The position numbers and the translations under genes are program-made. Positions 26,201 through 37,700 of a stretch of 64,000 bases of DNA are shown one piece after another. The notes beneath the pieces are model-generated. The model was given only the letters and a program-made list of their open reading frames with translations, searched no databases and had not been told where the DNA came from. This DNA comes from Rhynchonema sp. JSB1_4 (taxonomy: Eukaryota > Nematoda > Chromadorea > Monhysterida > Xyalidae), in contig JASAMV010005483.1 of NCBI GenBank assembly GCA_030248065.1, positions 62,001 through 126,000 of the forward strand, written 5' to 3'. Position 1 is the first letter of the stretch. Every line of letters starts with the position of its first letter.

Positions 26201-29200
26201 AATATCGTGTTACTCGACCCTGACTTGGGGTTCTACATAGTTTTTTTAGACACTTTTTAGGTGCAATTTGCACCTAAAAAATCAGAATTGCACCTAAAAA
26301 TTCAGGGTTAGGTGCAAGGTTGCACCTAAAATTTTGGGCCCTTATTTGCTGAATTTAGCATTTATACAGCATCTTTTAAGGTTGGAAAGCTTAGAAACAA
26401 AAAAATGCGCTGCGCGGCTTTTCATTCCTTCCAATAAATTCCATCGAAGCATTTGGTCAACATCGACAAAAATATTGATCTGATTGATTGATTTCGTACA
26501 CAGTTAGTACCTGGTGTGCTGGTGATAAGATTCAAAACAAATACATGCTGTACTAGGATCAGTGTAGTTCCTGGTCCGGCGAGGCGGTTAGTGAACCTAC
26601 AACCTACCCACTTTGTCGGTGCGGCGGTTAGTGTACCTCTCTGTGGGGGGAAGGAGGGGGGAAGACTCAAAATTCAGGAAAAAGTCCTTCTTTGAGGTAA
26701 AAAATTTGACCTATTTTTGTCCTTTTTTGGAAAAAATTCTCCATAAATAGGGTATTTTGGCGTCTTTTGACAACACAACATTGACCTGAAAATTACCCAT
26801 TTTAGGCGTAAAATGCCCATCTTGGGCTAAAAATGCCTATTTTAGGCAAAAATTGCGGCGGTTAGTGTACCTGGTGCGGCGGTTAGTGTGCAAGTGTACC
26901 TTGGTCGCGGCGCAGTGTAGTTCCTGGGGGGAGGGGGTCCCCCCTCGGGTACGTCTGCTCCCCCTCCATGGTACGCCTGCCCCACTGTTCCCCCTCCGGG
27001 TACGTCTGCTCCCCCAATTTTTACCTAAAATAGGCAAATTTTGGCCTAAAATAGGCATTTTTAGGCATAAAATGAGTGATTTTTAGGTCAATGTCGTCAA
27101 AATACCTTTTTTATTGAGATTTTTTTTCTAAAAGGGGCAAAAATGAGCCAAATTTTCGACCTCAAAAAAATGACTTTTCTCCAAATTTAGGTCCTCCCCC
27201 CCTTCCGGGTCCGTCCCCCCCCTTCCCCCCAGGTGGGTACGTCTGTTCCCCCTCCGAAAAAAGGGGGGTACCGCCTGTTCCCCCTCCGGACCAGGAACTA
27301 CACTGTCGCGGCGGTTAGTGTACCCTAGGAGGGGACCCCCTCCCCCCAGGAACTACACTGACTAGAACTAGACCAGAGCATGACAACAGTATTATATACC
27401 CACACAGTAAATGAACAGCGAAAGTAATTGATTCGTACGTGACCCCCAAATGTGGATATGGGGACATGAAAATTTCACTGTTTCGTTTTCTTCTCAATCG
27501 GTTCTCAATAATGAAACTAGTACAAAATGTGCTACAAAATGTTGAACTTTCCCTGAAAAGTTTGCTTTTGCAAAGGAAAAGACATTCATTGCGGTACAAC
27601 TTTATTGAACTTCTAAAAGCACGCAAATAGCATTGAACACACCCTGGCAAACAAAGCCTAAAATTGGCGTTTTTTGTCCAAAATAGGGGTTGCACCTACT
27701 TTGGCCAGCTTGCACCTAAAAATTGGGGGGTTGCACCTAAGTTGCACCTAGTGAATTTTGAAAAAAACCCTGCTTGGGGAGTCGATTGGTTGCTTCCTGA
27801 TGTTTCACGGCCGGGTTGAAGTTTGCCCCTCAGTGAAAAAATGCAAAAATTATGCCGGGTTTCCGTGGAAAGGACAACTCGCGGCAACGTTTAATAATTT
27901 CAGAATATCAAGCACCAACGTTTGTTTCATCAGTATGATATACAGCTTTGCAGGAAACAGCTTGTATCCTGAAGGAGAAGTCATTTAGTTCCAAAAACCT
28001 GGTGTTTTTTGGTCACCGTTTTCTTCGCCGATAATTTTAAGCATTTGTGATTGACCAGCAAATGTGTTGATCGGACACAAAAATCCTCTAATTACTGTGT
28101 ACATAACCTGTGCTTTTGAATTCTCTGCACCAAACACAGCTAATACAATAATTCGGACAACATGCGCAAGTCGGTCATTATGGGCGTGCGCGACCCCAAA
28201 AAAGACAAAACATTTTTGAGTGCTCGAATCTGCACGTTGTTTTTGAGCGCGCGCGCTGATAATGACCGACTTGCGCATGTTGTCCGAATTATTGTATTAG
28301 CTGTGTTTGGTGCAGAGAACTCAAAAGCACAGGTTATGTGGACAGTAACTGTAGGATTTTTGTGTCCCATCAACACATTTGCTGGTCAATCGCAGATGCT
28401 TAAAATTATCGGCGAAGAAAACGGTGACCATAAAACACCAGGTTTTTGGAACTAAATGTTTTCTCATTTAGGATGCAAGCTGTTTCCTGCAAAGCCGTAT
28501 ATCATACCGATGAAATAAATGTTTGTGCTTGATATTCTGAAATTCTTAAACGTCGCCGTGAATTGTGCTTTCCACGGGAAGCCGGCATAACTTTTGCATT
28601 ATTTCACCGAGGGGCAAACTTCAACCTGGCCCTGAAACATCAGGAAGCAACGAATCGACTCTCCAAGTCAGAATCGAGTAACACGATATCCCACCTTTCT
28701 TAATGTGCACTGCCCCCAAGATTAAGCGAAGTCGATGGGTTGTTGACCAGCAGCTTTAAGCGCAAGGAAATACTAATTACGTTCCCAATTATACAAATTC
28801 ACTTTCTTCAATTTCCACATAAGGAATATTGCATAAACTATTACATGACATTCGGCTGCGTTGACGATCGGCGTTGACCAATATGGATATAAACCGTAAA
28901 TGCCATCCCAACTGCCTGTTCCACACCGATTGCTTGTCATGATGACAGAGTGATGTATTTCAGTCCGATCGCCGGCCACGTCAATTTGTGTCCGATGTCG
29001 GTCAGCACGGAGCCGCACGACCAAGAAGTTCTTATCTCGACGGTCAAACACGAAATACTGCATGCGCTGGGATTCAGCGCCGGACTGTATGCGTTCTACA
29101 GGGATCCAGTCACTAAACAACCGCTCACGCCACGGTTAGTTCGTCATTCTTGTTGCTGCAGAAAAAGTGGAGCTGCTGGTTCGTACACAGCCGCCACCCA

Positions 29201-32200
29201 AAAAGTTTAAAAATTGAAAATTTGCAAGTTTGAGGAACGTTTTGGGTAAAAAATTGACTTTTGCACGAAAAAGTGCGCCCCCCATACTAAAGTGCTGTAT
29301 GCCACTGTGGAGCGGCGAAAGTTTGTAAGTAACCCTCTGAGAAGCAAAATTGACCAAGTCTTGCTATTTCTTTTGACAACAGCCAGTCTGTTGGAAGTCT
29401 GACTGTCAGACTGGTGGGCCTGCAAGAAAATTAAAGATGCCGTTGTTCTTTGGCTCCCTTTTTGATGTTATCCATATTCGTTTTCGTTGCGAATTTATTA
29501 CCGTCATGTATAAATGCACTTCGTTCAGAAATACGCTCGGTCGTCCGTTACATTTGGATCTGGAAAGGGGTTACTACAAGTGGAGCGATCGTACTGTACG
29601 CACGGTGGAACGATCGGATTGGTACGCGTTGAGTGGAAAGGTTAGCCGCTGACCATATAAAAGCGTCTACCATTCAAAAGCGCCCGCAAGGGTGCTGGGG
29701 TGCGCAAACATCCGAGATCGTGACATTTTCATTGTGATACATTGGAAATATTCAAACATCGCGCACATCGTGTGTCAGTTAGACCCATTTTAATGAATTC
29801 CGATGAGTTCCATTTCGCGCGCTGTATTCTTCCTCATGGCTTTCATCCACAGCCTCTCCCTCAGTATGGATCTAGGTAGGTAGCCCAGTGGCGCTCACGT
29901 TTGTTATATTTATTTTGCCCATATTTAGATGAGACACAAGATTGATATGGTTGTGACGCCGAACGTGGTGCACCAAGCGCGCAAGCATTTCAATTGCGAC
30001 AGTCTGGAAGGCGCTGAACTTGAAAATCAGGGTGGGGACGGCACAAGAATGACGCATTGGGAGAAACGATTGTTTGAAGTTGGTTCAGTGGTGTCGTTGA
30101 GAAATCGAAATTTTCCCATACCCAGCCCAATTTTCGGGAAATTTCCCATACATACCCCCAAAAATCAAAAATTTCCCATACCAGGGGGGGGGGGTTTTTC
30201 CAAAAACTCAAAAATTTCCCATACCCGAGGGTGGGGGTTTTGAAAAAAATGACCCCAAAAATCTTCTAAAAGTGCCAAAATTGGTCTAAAAAGTGCTTAA
30301 AACAGAGTTTTCTTGCGGTAGTAAGCGATTTTTGACATTTTTGGACGAAAAATGGCCAATTTTGGTACTTCTCGGGGTCAAAAAGTCATTTCTTAGGGGT
30401 GCTTGTTCCAAAAGTGAAAAATTTCCCATACCCCATACCCCCGGCCGATTTCCCATACCCCATACCAGGGGGGGGGGGTAACCCCCCCCCAACCCCCCCC
30501 CCCAACGACACCACTGAGTTGGTTCAGTCATGACTCCTGTTTTGCAGTTTCTATAATAGGTGCAATTTTAAACTGAAAGCAGTGCACTTGAAAATCGCTG
30601 TTTGCAGCTGGAATTTTACGCATTTTGCTAACATAAAGGATTCAGGATCCAAATTGCACCTGTAGTTTCAGTTTTGGACGTCGTTGTACAAATTTCACTT
30701 GGCGAAAAGCAGCCTAAAATAATTTCACGTGACATTCTCAGAATGAAGCAATGACGGGTACACACACGCAAAATCCGGTTTATTCGGCCATCACTCTGGC
30801 ATTGATGGAGGACACGGGCTGGTACCGCGCCAATTACAGGTCCGTTTTGCCATCTACGCAAGATTCTAGTTACCGATTTAGTTTGATCGCAAATGCTTAT
30901 GCCGAACATTGTTGAAAATTTGTGTTTTAGTGTGGCCGAGCACTTGCATTGGGGTCACAATCTTGGCTGTGATTTCGCGCAGAAAAGTTGCGCCGAATGG
31001 ATAACGAGCAGAAAGCTCAGGTGTGTGGCTGGCTGGTGCTTTTGTTGGCTCGGGTCTTTCTATATTTTGCTTGATTGACGAACGTGCATACTCGTGCACT
31101 ATTTATTGATTGACCGATTGCAGAAAGAAGCCGACGACGCCGTTTTGCGACGACGTGAAACAACGCGATGCGGCCACATACACGACATGCACTGACACTA
31201 GGGATGCACTGGCACTATGCAATCTGCAATCGTATACCAAACCGTTGCCCTTGCCCTTTCAGGCACGTGGTGTTGTTGTTTAATTTTGAAGAAGTAAATA
31301 CTTTGTCAGAACGCAACTGAAGCCAGCCATGGGTCGTTCGCCCATCCGTTCGTTTTACCAAAATCTATGTTTTTTCGTTCAGAATATGCTGTCGTTGTCT
31401 GACACGGCCACCGATCAACTGGCCTTCTACGGTGGTTCCGTTGAACTCGCCGATTTCTGCCCGTATAACCAGGTCAGGAAGTTGCCATTTTTAAAGTTGT
31501 GTCTGGAGATGCTGACTGTCCAAGTGGTGGTGGCCATTCCTACCTTTGCTGTGGCTGCGTTGCCCTGCTCTGACTGGGAATTCATGGAATTCCTTGTCGC
31601 TCACCATGTTGTTGTTTTGATTTTAGGAATTTGAATGGCGTAACTCATCGTCACCGACCGACAACAACAAGAGTGCGACTGAAGCAGCCGAACTGCCGGC
31701 CGGCAAGAATAAAATGCACGGCACGGATGGCAGCAAGGTCTGGCACAGACGCGACAGCCGGTGTGAATTCGAGACCAACACGCCTGATGGTAAGATTTTT
31801 ATTCGATGTGTACTAGTGCTGGCTTTCGTAACTCCCCATCGCTGAGTGGCGACTTAGACAAGCCTGAAACTCTGCCCAGCACACACTGAAATGCAAAATA
31901 TTGGGGGCAAACTGGCTTTGAAATCCTGTAGGCCTGGACAACGGTGCACTTGAGGAATACGGTGGTCAAGCACGGTGCTTTCATCATGCCAGCCGATGGA
32001 CGCAGAAGAAATGCGGGTTCACCAGACGCTTTCTCTACTACGGCGCTGGCTGCTATCAGGTGGGATGGATGAAAACGGATAACATTAAATAATCCGCAAA
32101 GCTCAAGATTCTTGATGGACTAATGTCAAAAGCTAACTACCTGACGAGCCCTGGCGCCTCTATCTGCCTGCGAAAGCAGGGCGAAATAGACCAACATTAC

Positions 32201-32987
32201 TGCATTCAGCACACATTCACACGCTGTGTGCCATGCTGCCATCTGGTCATTAACTTTATCGAATGTAAGGTAAAATATTGATCTGCCAAGTGAGACGAAT
32301 GACCTTGACGCACATCATGCAGAAATATTAGGTTTTTTGCAGTTTAACATTTGTGTGATTGTTATAAACTCCACATTCCGTATTCTCAGTACAACTGCAC
32401 GGACGGTCACATCGTGATCTCATTGCTGAACAACACGGCCAACTACGTGTGCTCGTACGCCTATCAGATCATCAACGTGCGTCGTGTGCACAATGGATGG
32501 CTGCATCAGGGATCGATCGTGTGTCCCGCTTGCACCGAACTCTGTGAGGACACTGGACGACTCGGGGAGGTCGGTTGTTTGGTTGCACCCGCGGATAGTC
32601 AGTCCAGCGATCGATTTTCGATAAAACAGCTGCATCCACAAACCGCTAAGTAGGTAGCAAAGTTTTAGTCATCTGAACCTCGACAAATTTCAAGGCTTGC
32701 TTCCACGCATCGCAGCCAGGTGCGCAGAATTGCATTGGTGCCATGATTTGCGCTTGTTGTGGTACACGCTCATACATCTGGTGCACACCCCTGCCTGGGT
32801 ACCTATCCATCAATCTGACTATTCATCAATTGTTTCTGTGCAGAACTTTCGCTGTGCGTCCGACCGTCGTCCCGACGTGGATCCAAGTGACGATGCAGTG
32901 CCAGTGCCATGTCGCGCCCCGTCAATGGGCATCACATGGTGCTGCTGGTTGTTGCTGTTGGCTGCCTGCTCAACGATATTGATATGA
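20205..32987 (+). CDS. lmln: Leishmanolysin-like zinc metallopeptidase (M8, invadolysin family), 708 aa
   Basis: Sixteen exons: 20205-20333, 20630-20770, 20857-20939, 21041-21167, 25751-25932, 28964-29134, 29529-29640, 29929-30078, 30742-30839, 30931-31020, 31124-31262, 31383-31472, 31627-31789, 31932-32059, 32390-32569, 32844-32987. All phases match and sum to 708 codons plus TGA, close to the size of animal homologues. A signal peptide ([20 protein letters not shown]) is followed by a propeptide region with an RRRR stretch at about residue 56-59. The zinc site is HEILHALGF at 250-258 with the third histidine in MTHWEKRLF (His358). The Met-turn is EAMTG (Met369). Conserved family blocks include [53 protein letters not shown] and a Cys-rich C-terminal domain (CPACTELC). 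The last 17 residues are hydrophobic ([16 protein letters not shown]), suggesting a GPI or membrane anchor. It would be a secreted or surface metalloprotease. Exon 11 ends at a GC donor. Introns 4, 5 and 8 carry transposons. Confidence 0.96.
22758..23235 (-). mobile_element. hAT-like MITE, family C, copy 2 (inverted)
   Basis: Reverse-orientation copy of the element at 16343-16817. Ends CAGTGTAGTACTTGG (22758-22772) and CCAAGTACTACCCTG (23221-23235); perfect 8-bp duplication GGGTGAAC at 22750-22757 and 23236-23243. Seven copies of the 18-mer (here TGTTGACGATAGATAGAT) and the CGCG hairpin (about 22989-23004) are preserved. Inserted in unique sequence of intron 4 of the leishmanolysin-like gene, which makes the boundaries unambiguous. 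Confidence 0.95.
24968..25403 (+). mobile_element. hAT-like MITE, family B, intact copy
   Basis: Ends CAGTGTTGGAGGT and ACCTCCAACACTG are perfect inverted partners. Perfect 8-bp duplication ACGGGCCG at 24960-24967 and 25404-25411. Internal micro-repeat is GGTACAGTAGGTATCCCCC (about six copies), with a CGCGCGC-TA-CGCGCG hairpin at about 25196-25212. It lies in intron 4 of the leishmanolysin-like gene, inside decayed GGCCGGGCC-rich sequence (about 24955-25685) that resembles family A. This copy defines the family for the broken ones at 14.8-19.7 kb and 36.05 kb. Confidence 0.93.
26560..27360. mobile_element. hAT-like MITE, family F, outer copy
   Basis: Ends CAGTGTAGTTCCTGG and CCAGGAACTACACTG are perfect inverted partners. 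Flanks ACTAGGAT and ACTAGAAC match at 6 of 8 positions, so the target duplication has drifted. Internal micro-repeat is GCGGCGGTTAGTGTACC. After removal of the nested copy at 26913-27305 the element is about 400 bp, the same as the nested one. A third copy is at 54634-54923. Confidence 0.8.
26913..27305. mobile_element. hAT-like MITE, family F, inner copy nested in another F
   Basis: Ends CAGTGTAGTTCCTGG and CCAGGAACTACACTG; perfect 8-bp duplication TCGCGGCG at 26905-26912 and 27306-27313. Its micro-repeats read ccccctccgggtacgtctg rather than gcggttagtgtacc, so host and insert are the same end-type with different internal motifs. Confidence 0.9.
30086..30516. mobile_element. hAT-like MITE, family I, at the exon 8 splice donor
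   Basis: Ends CAGTGGTGTCGTTG and CAACGACACCACTG, perfect 14-bp inverted repeats. Perfect 8-bp duplication AGTTGGTT at 30078-30085 and 30517-30524. The left duplication consists of the last base of exon 8 of the leishmanolysin-like gene plus the first seven intron bases. Internal micro-repeat is AAATTTCCCATACCC, with long G and C runs near the right end. Non-coding. Confidence 0.93.
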
Positions 32988-34077
32988 CGCACTGTTGATT
33001 GGATTGCAATTCACGCTGATTCGTGGCTGGCTGATATTTCAGAAGGCGACAACGGGTGTATATTTTTTGGAATAACTCGCCACTGTCCGTGCTGACAGAA
33101 TTGTATTTGTGCAACTTTGACCTGACGAGCCAGATTATTGGTGATTTTTCTCAAGTCATTCTCAATTTTTTTGTTACCTGTTGTTGTCGCTCACTTTTGT
33201 TGCGTGCAGATTTCTGAATTTTGCCAACAGTTTTTCATCTGGAGTGGATCAACCTCAACGAATTTCCAAACGCTTGATAATTACATACACAAAGCAAATT
33301 GTTTATAGAGAGAGTACAGAGATTAGCCTCCGATTTCAACGCACAATATTATAACTTGTGATAATACGTCAGTGAATCTGTGAAGTTTTTTGTCATTTGC
33401 GCCGTTATTATTCAGCATATGTTATCTCCTTAATCGGGCTTTCACTACTTCACGTTTTCATTTATTCTTATCCTCTTATTCCCCAATTTTCATTCCTTCA
33501 CTAACCTGTGGTGTCGTTAGCTTGTTCGCGTGGTGTTTGGCCTTGATTTCTTTCACAACAAACTGATTGTGGTCGCTTTGCCTGTCACTATTTCATTATT
33601 ATTTGTTACATTACTTTCATATTGGTATACTTCGGTGTCCAACAAACTGATATTTGGTTGTATAACACAACGAAATTTTAGCCGTTATTTTAGGTATCCC
33701 TTTTTTCTTGAGCAGAAGCTACGCATTTGTGTTTCGCATGCTGATACTGAGTATTCGTTATCTTATTTCAATGCTGGGTAATTATCTGACTTAAACACTT
33801 TCGACTGCAGCTTTGTACAGTGCATCAGCTAACTGATTTCTGTAAAAAAGCTCAAGTTTTTAGCTTGTTTCACAATTTTGTATAATATTTATATGTTGGT
33901 CTATTCTGCTTCCATGGTACGCCTCATTTGAGTAGATTCAATAAAAGCTAAGGTTGATTAATTTGATTTGCAATCTTTTTTGAGCCATGGTTGTGTAGAC
34001 CAGGAGAAACTATCTGAACTGAATATCCACATCAAGCCTCCGTAAATCTTCTTCACTTATTCTCAGCCACGCCCAAA
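32988..34077. other. Intergenic: 3' end of leishmanolysin-like gene and COX17 promoter
   Basis: About 1.1 kb of AT-rich sequence. AATAAA-type signals occur, for example aataaaagc near 33940, which could serve polyadenylation. No exon or repeat end was recognised. Confidence 0.45.
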
Positions 34078-34342
34078 ATGCCTGAAGCAAAGGCCTGTGA
34101 TATCAACAAAAACTTAACGGACAAAACTGCTGACAAGAAGTTGAAACCGTGCTGTGCTTGTCCTGAGACAAAAAAAGTAATGCTTTGTTGAGTGTTTGCT
34201 GACAATGAACGGGTTTAATTTTAGTCTCTTGTCATCCTTTTAGGTTCGCGACCAGTGCATCATTGAAAACGGAGAAGAAAATTGCTCAAAAGAAATAGAA
34301 GCACACAAGAAATGCATGCGTGAAATGGGTTTCAATGTTTAG
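34078..34342 (+). CDS. cox17: Cytochrome c oxidase copper chaperone COX17 (65 aa)
   Basis: Two phase-0 exons, 34078-34176 and 34244-34342, separated by a 67-bp intron (AAA|gtaatg ... ttttag|GTT). The product has the family's typical length and diagnostic motif [11 protein letters not shown] with the copper-binding Cys-Cys pair at residues 25-26. Both twin CX9C motifs are present (CPETKKVRDQC and [11 protein letters not shown]), followed by the conserved ending [11 protein letters not shown]17 carries Cu(I) in the mitochondrial intermembrane space and passes it to SCO and COX11 for cytochrome oxidase assembly; the CX9C pairs form two disulfides through the Mia40 import route. The Lys-rich N-terminus has no cleavable presequence, as expected. 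It sits 420 bp upstream of SEC20 on the same strand, but nothing indicates shared regulation. Confidence 0.97.
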
Positions 34343-34761
34343 CGCCCACATCCCAACAATATGTGAGTTAATGTTTGTTTTATGGTGGATCACGCTATGA
34401 GTACCAGTAAAAACTTATTTCTAAGTGGTGGTTTAGGCTGAGTGGTTGTGGCTGTCAAAGCCCAACCCTAACCCATGGGGACGAACTTTCGTTGTACCGT
34501 GAGTTACTCCTGTTTGTTATGAAAAACTGACATTTGTGCTCAAATCTCGCAATCTAGCCATGTGTAACCCGCGCTTGTTTTGCTAAGTTGATGATAAAAA
34601 GTTTTGTTGGTCATGTGAAGCGCACCTGAAAATCAATTTCTGACATTGCAGCTCTTGTCTAGTCTTCAACTACCAATAAACGCATCACAGTTTGATCGGG
34701 AATCGCTAGTCGCGATCTGCCGCTTTGGTGCTGAATCATCGCTTTTCTATCAATCGTAACA
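34343..34761. other. Short intergenic between COX17 and SEC20
   Basis: About 420 bp. A stretch near 34425-34500 has a faint tRNA-like look (ggctgagtggttgtggc) but lacks a convincing B box or cloverleaf. A caataaac signal near 34675 could end COX17 transcripts. Otherwise nothing is seen. Confidence 0.45.
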
Positions 34762-37700
34762 ATGCGCAACCGTAATCCGATGGTGTCCAATGCGCGTGTA
34801 TCGAGTGAGGAGCGCATATTCGGTGACATACAACGATGTCAACAGACTATCGTACAGCTCGACGTCGATATCAAACGTCACATCGGTGTGTTCAGTGAGG
34901 GGAGGTTGTTGGCTTGATCGTGCACGACTGATTGGAGCGGATGCGCCTTGATCGCGTGAATTTTTTCTTGATGCCGCCCGACCAGCGCGATAAAGTTGTT
35001 TTTTTTGTGTCTGGGAACAACTTTTGCGCTGTCGAAACTGGTGCTATCAGTAAGCTAGAACCATCTGAAAGTTCAAACCGGCCAGGTGAGTGACCTATAA
35101 CTGATCCAATGTCCTTTCGGAGGTGTCCTATGGCGGTATACGATGGCGCATCGTGCATCGATAAGTTAGTGAAGTCGATGAGTTGAGCTTCATAATAATT
35201 ATATCCATGAAATTTTTCTTGTCGTACTTTTTTGGCTGTTTCTCAGCGAATTTGGGTGATTTTTCCGCCAGACACAGGCCTGACTTTTGGTCATTTTACT
35301 CTATTCAACATAAATGTCATGTTGCAGACGAACTACGTAATGTCTCAAATGTCGCATCACAACGTGATATTAGCCTGATGGTCAAAGCGATCAAAGACAA
35401 TGTGTCAAAGATGCAGACAAAAGTTAACGATCTGAAGCTGTTGGGCGAACAGGTATGCAGTCGATTGTGATGAGCTTTCACACACAGTACCACATTGTGA
35501 GATACGAACGCGTTTTAAGAACAGCCAAGATCCTGAGCTACGAGACGAATTCGACGAATAAAAAATAATTTACCGAATATATTTACGATTTTCTCATTGA
35601 CGTTACATTTACGTTCATTTGCTGACCGTTCTCAGGAATGAAAGGCCAGAGAATGGTCAGTAAATTGGGTTGCAGCCCACCAGAGGTGCATCCAGAGTCA
35701 CCGGCAATGTGCGTCCGTGAACATCATATTCATTTATGATCAAATGTTAGTAGTAGTGTTCTGCGGTGAAAAGCGCGTTCTTTGTGTGTTGAGGTATAAA
35801 TCCACAAAACCGGCTACATCCCGCAGTACAATGCGGATTCCCTTGGGACCAAAAAAATAAGTCGCCACTCCACTGCACCAAAATGCGGGTTGCTGTAGTA
35901 AAATCGCCCAGGCCATTCGGCTACAGTAACCATATGCCAAATTAGGCACCACTCCACTCGGATTGCAGCATAAGGCGGGTTACTGTAGTCAAATCGCCCA
36001 GGCCATTCGGCTACAGTAACCATGTGCCAAATTAGGCACCACTCCACTCGGACCAGTGTTGGAGGTGGGGGGGTTTGGGGGTAGCCCTCCCCCGGTACAG
36101 TTGGTATCCCCCTCGCCTGGTACAGTAGGTATCCCCCGATGTTTGGCATGGTACAGTAGGTATCCCCCCCCGATTTTCACCCCGGTACAGTAGGTAACCC
36201 CCCGATTTTGCCCCAAAGGTGCCAATTTTTGATCAAAATGGCCAAAATTAGTGTTAGTGGCCAAAATTAGTGCCAATTTTTTTTATCAAAATGGCCAAAA
36301 TTAATGCGGGTTACTGTAGTCAAATCGCCCAGGCCATTCGGCTACAGTAATCGTGTGCCAAATTAAGCACCACTCTACTCGGATTGCAGCATAATGCGGA
36401 TTACTGTAGTCAAATCAGCCAGGCCATTCGGCTACAGTAACCATGTGGCAAATTAGGCGCCACCCCACGGACTGCAGCATAATGCGGGTGCGGGTTAGTG
36501 TAGTCAAATCGCCCAGGCCATTCGGCTACAGTAACCATGTGCCAGATTAGGCACCTCTCCACTTGGACTGCAGCATAATGCGGGTTACTGTTGTCAAATC
36601 GTCTTGGCCATTCGGCTACAGTAACCATGCGCCAAATTAAGCACCACTCCACTCGGATTGCAGCGTAATGCGGGTTACTGTAGTCAAATCGCCCAGGTCA
36701 TTCGGCTACAGTAACCATGTGCCAAATTAGGCACCACACCACTCGGACTGCCGCATAATGCGGGTTACTGTAGTCAAATCGCCCAGGCCATTCGGCTACA
36801 GTAACCATGTGCCAAATTAGGCGCCACTCCACTCAAGTTACTGTAGTCAAATCGAGCAGGCCATTCGGCTACAGTAACTATGTGCCAAATTAGGCGCCAC
36901 TCCACTTGGACTGCAGCATAATGCGGGTTACTGTAGTCAAATCGCCCAGGCCGTTCGGCTACAGTAACCATGTGCCAAATTAGGCGCCACTCCACTCAAG
37001 TTACTGTAGTCAAATCGAGCAGGCCATTCGGCTACAGTAACTATGTGCTAGGCACCACTTCACTCGGACTGCAGCATAATGCGGGTTACAGTAGTCAAAT
37101 CGCCCAGGCCATTCGGCTACAGTAACCATATGCCAAATTAAGCACCACTCCACTCGGACTGCAGCATAATGCGTGTTACTGTAGTCAAATCGCCCATGCC
37201 ATTCGGCTACAGTAACCTTGTGCCAAACTAGGCACCTCTCCACTCGGACTGCAGCATAATGCGGGTTACTGTAGTCAAATCGCCCAGGCCATTCGGCTAC
37301 AGTAACCATGTGCCAAATTAGGCGCCACTCCATTTGGACTGCAGCATAATGCGGGTTACTGTAGTCAAATCGCCCAGGCCATTCGGCTACAGTAACCATG
37401 TGCCAACTTAAGCACCACTCCACTCGGACTGCAGCATAATGCGGGTTACTGTGGTCAAATCGCTTATGCCATTCGGCTACAGTAACCTTGTGCCAAACTA
37501 GGCACCTCTTCACTCGGACTGCAGCATAATGCTTGTTACTGTAGTCAAATCGCCCAGGCCATTCGGCTACAGTAACCATGTGCCAAATTAAGCACCACTC
37601 CACTCGGATTGCAGCATAATGCGGGTTACTGTAGTCAAATCCTCCTGGGCATTCGGCTACAGTAACCATGTGCCAAATTAGGCGCCACTCCACGGACTGC

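Larger units (their letters stand above)
26231..27772. mobile_element. Element with TTAGGTGCAA repeats, splitting the palindrome's left arm
   Basis: The sequence interrupting the left arm of the TTAA palindrome. CTTGGGG occurs on both sides (26224-26230 and 27773-27779), consistent with a 7-8 bp target duplication. The right end is CAAAATTCACTAGGTGCAA-like in inverted form with terminal CAGGGTTTTTTT; the left end reads CATAGTTTTTTTAGACAC, so the termini are only loosely inverted. TTAGGTGCAA/GCACCTAAAA motifs recur near both ends (26260-26330 and 27690-27760). Similar CATAGTTTTTAGACAC sequence occurs at about 20429 in intron 1. It contains two further nested elements. Confidence 0.55.
26132..28759. 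mobile_element. Large palindromic (foldback-like) element with TTAA ends
   Basis: Begins TTAAAGGTGCTGGTCAACAA and ends with the inverted TTGTTGACCAGCAGCTTTAA, so both ends carry TTAA, the target of piggyBac-type transposases. The right arm (about 28220-28759) pairs with the left arm, which is split into 26132-26230 and 27773-28217 by a later insertion. The arms meet at about 28190-28250 with almost no unique centre. Each arm contains the same long open frame read outward (about 28162-28455 plus strand; about 27985-28278 minus strand), which is simply the symmetry of the palindrome. It occupies most of intron 5 of the leishmanolysin-like gene. Confidence 0.75.

Noticed and set aside
27985..28455. 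Two nearly identical 97-residue frames on opposite strands
   Set aside because: They are the two arms of one palindromic transposon read outward. No known domain is present and the symmetry alone explains the identity.
33530..33781. 83-codon hydrophobic frame downstream of the leishmanolysin-like gene
   Set aside because: AT-rich sequence with runs of Phe, Leu and Ile codons gives apparent membrane segments; no splice or family support.
34425..34500. tRNA-like sequence (ggctgagtggttgtggc)
   Set aside because: It resembles an A box only; no matching B box, anticodon stem or acceptor pairing was found.
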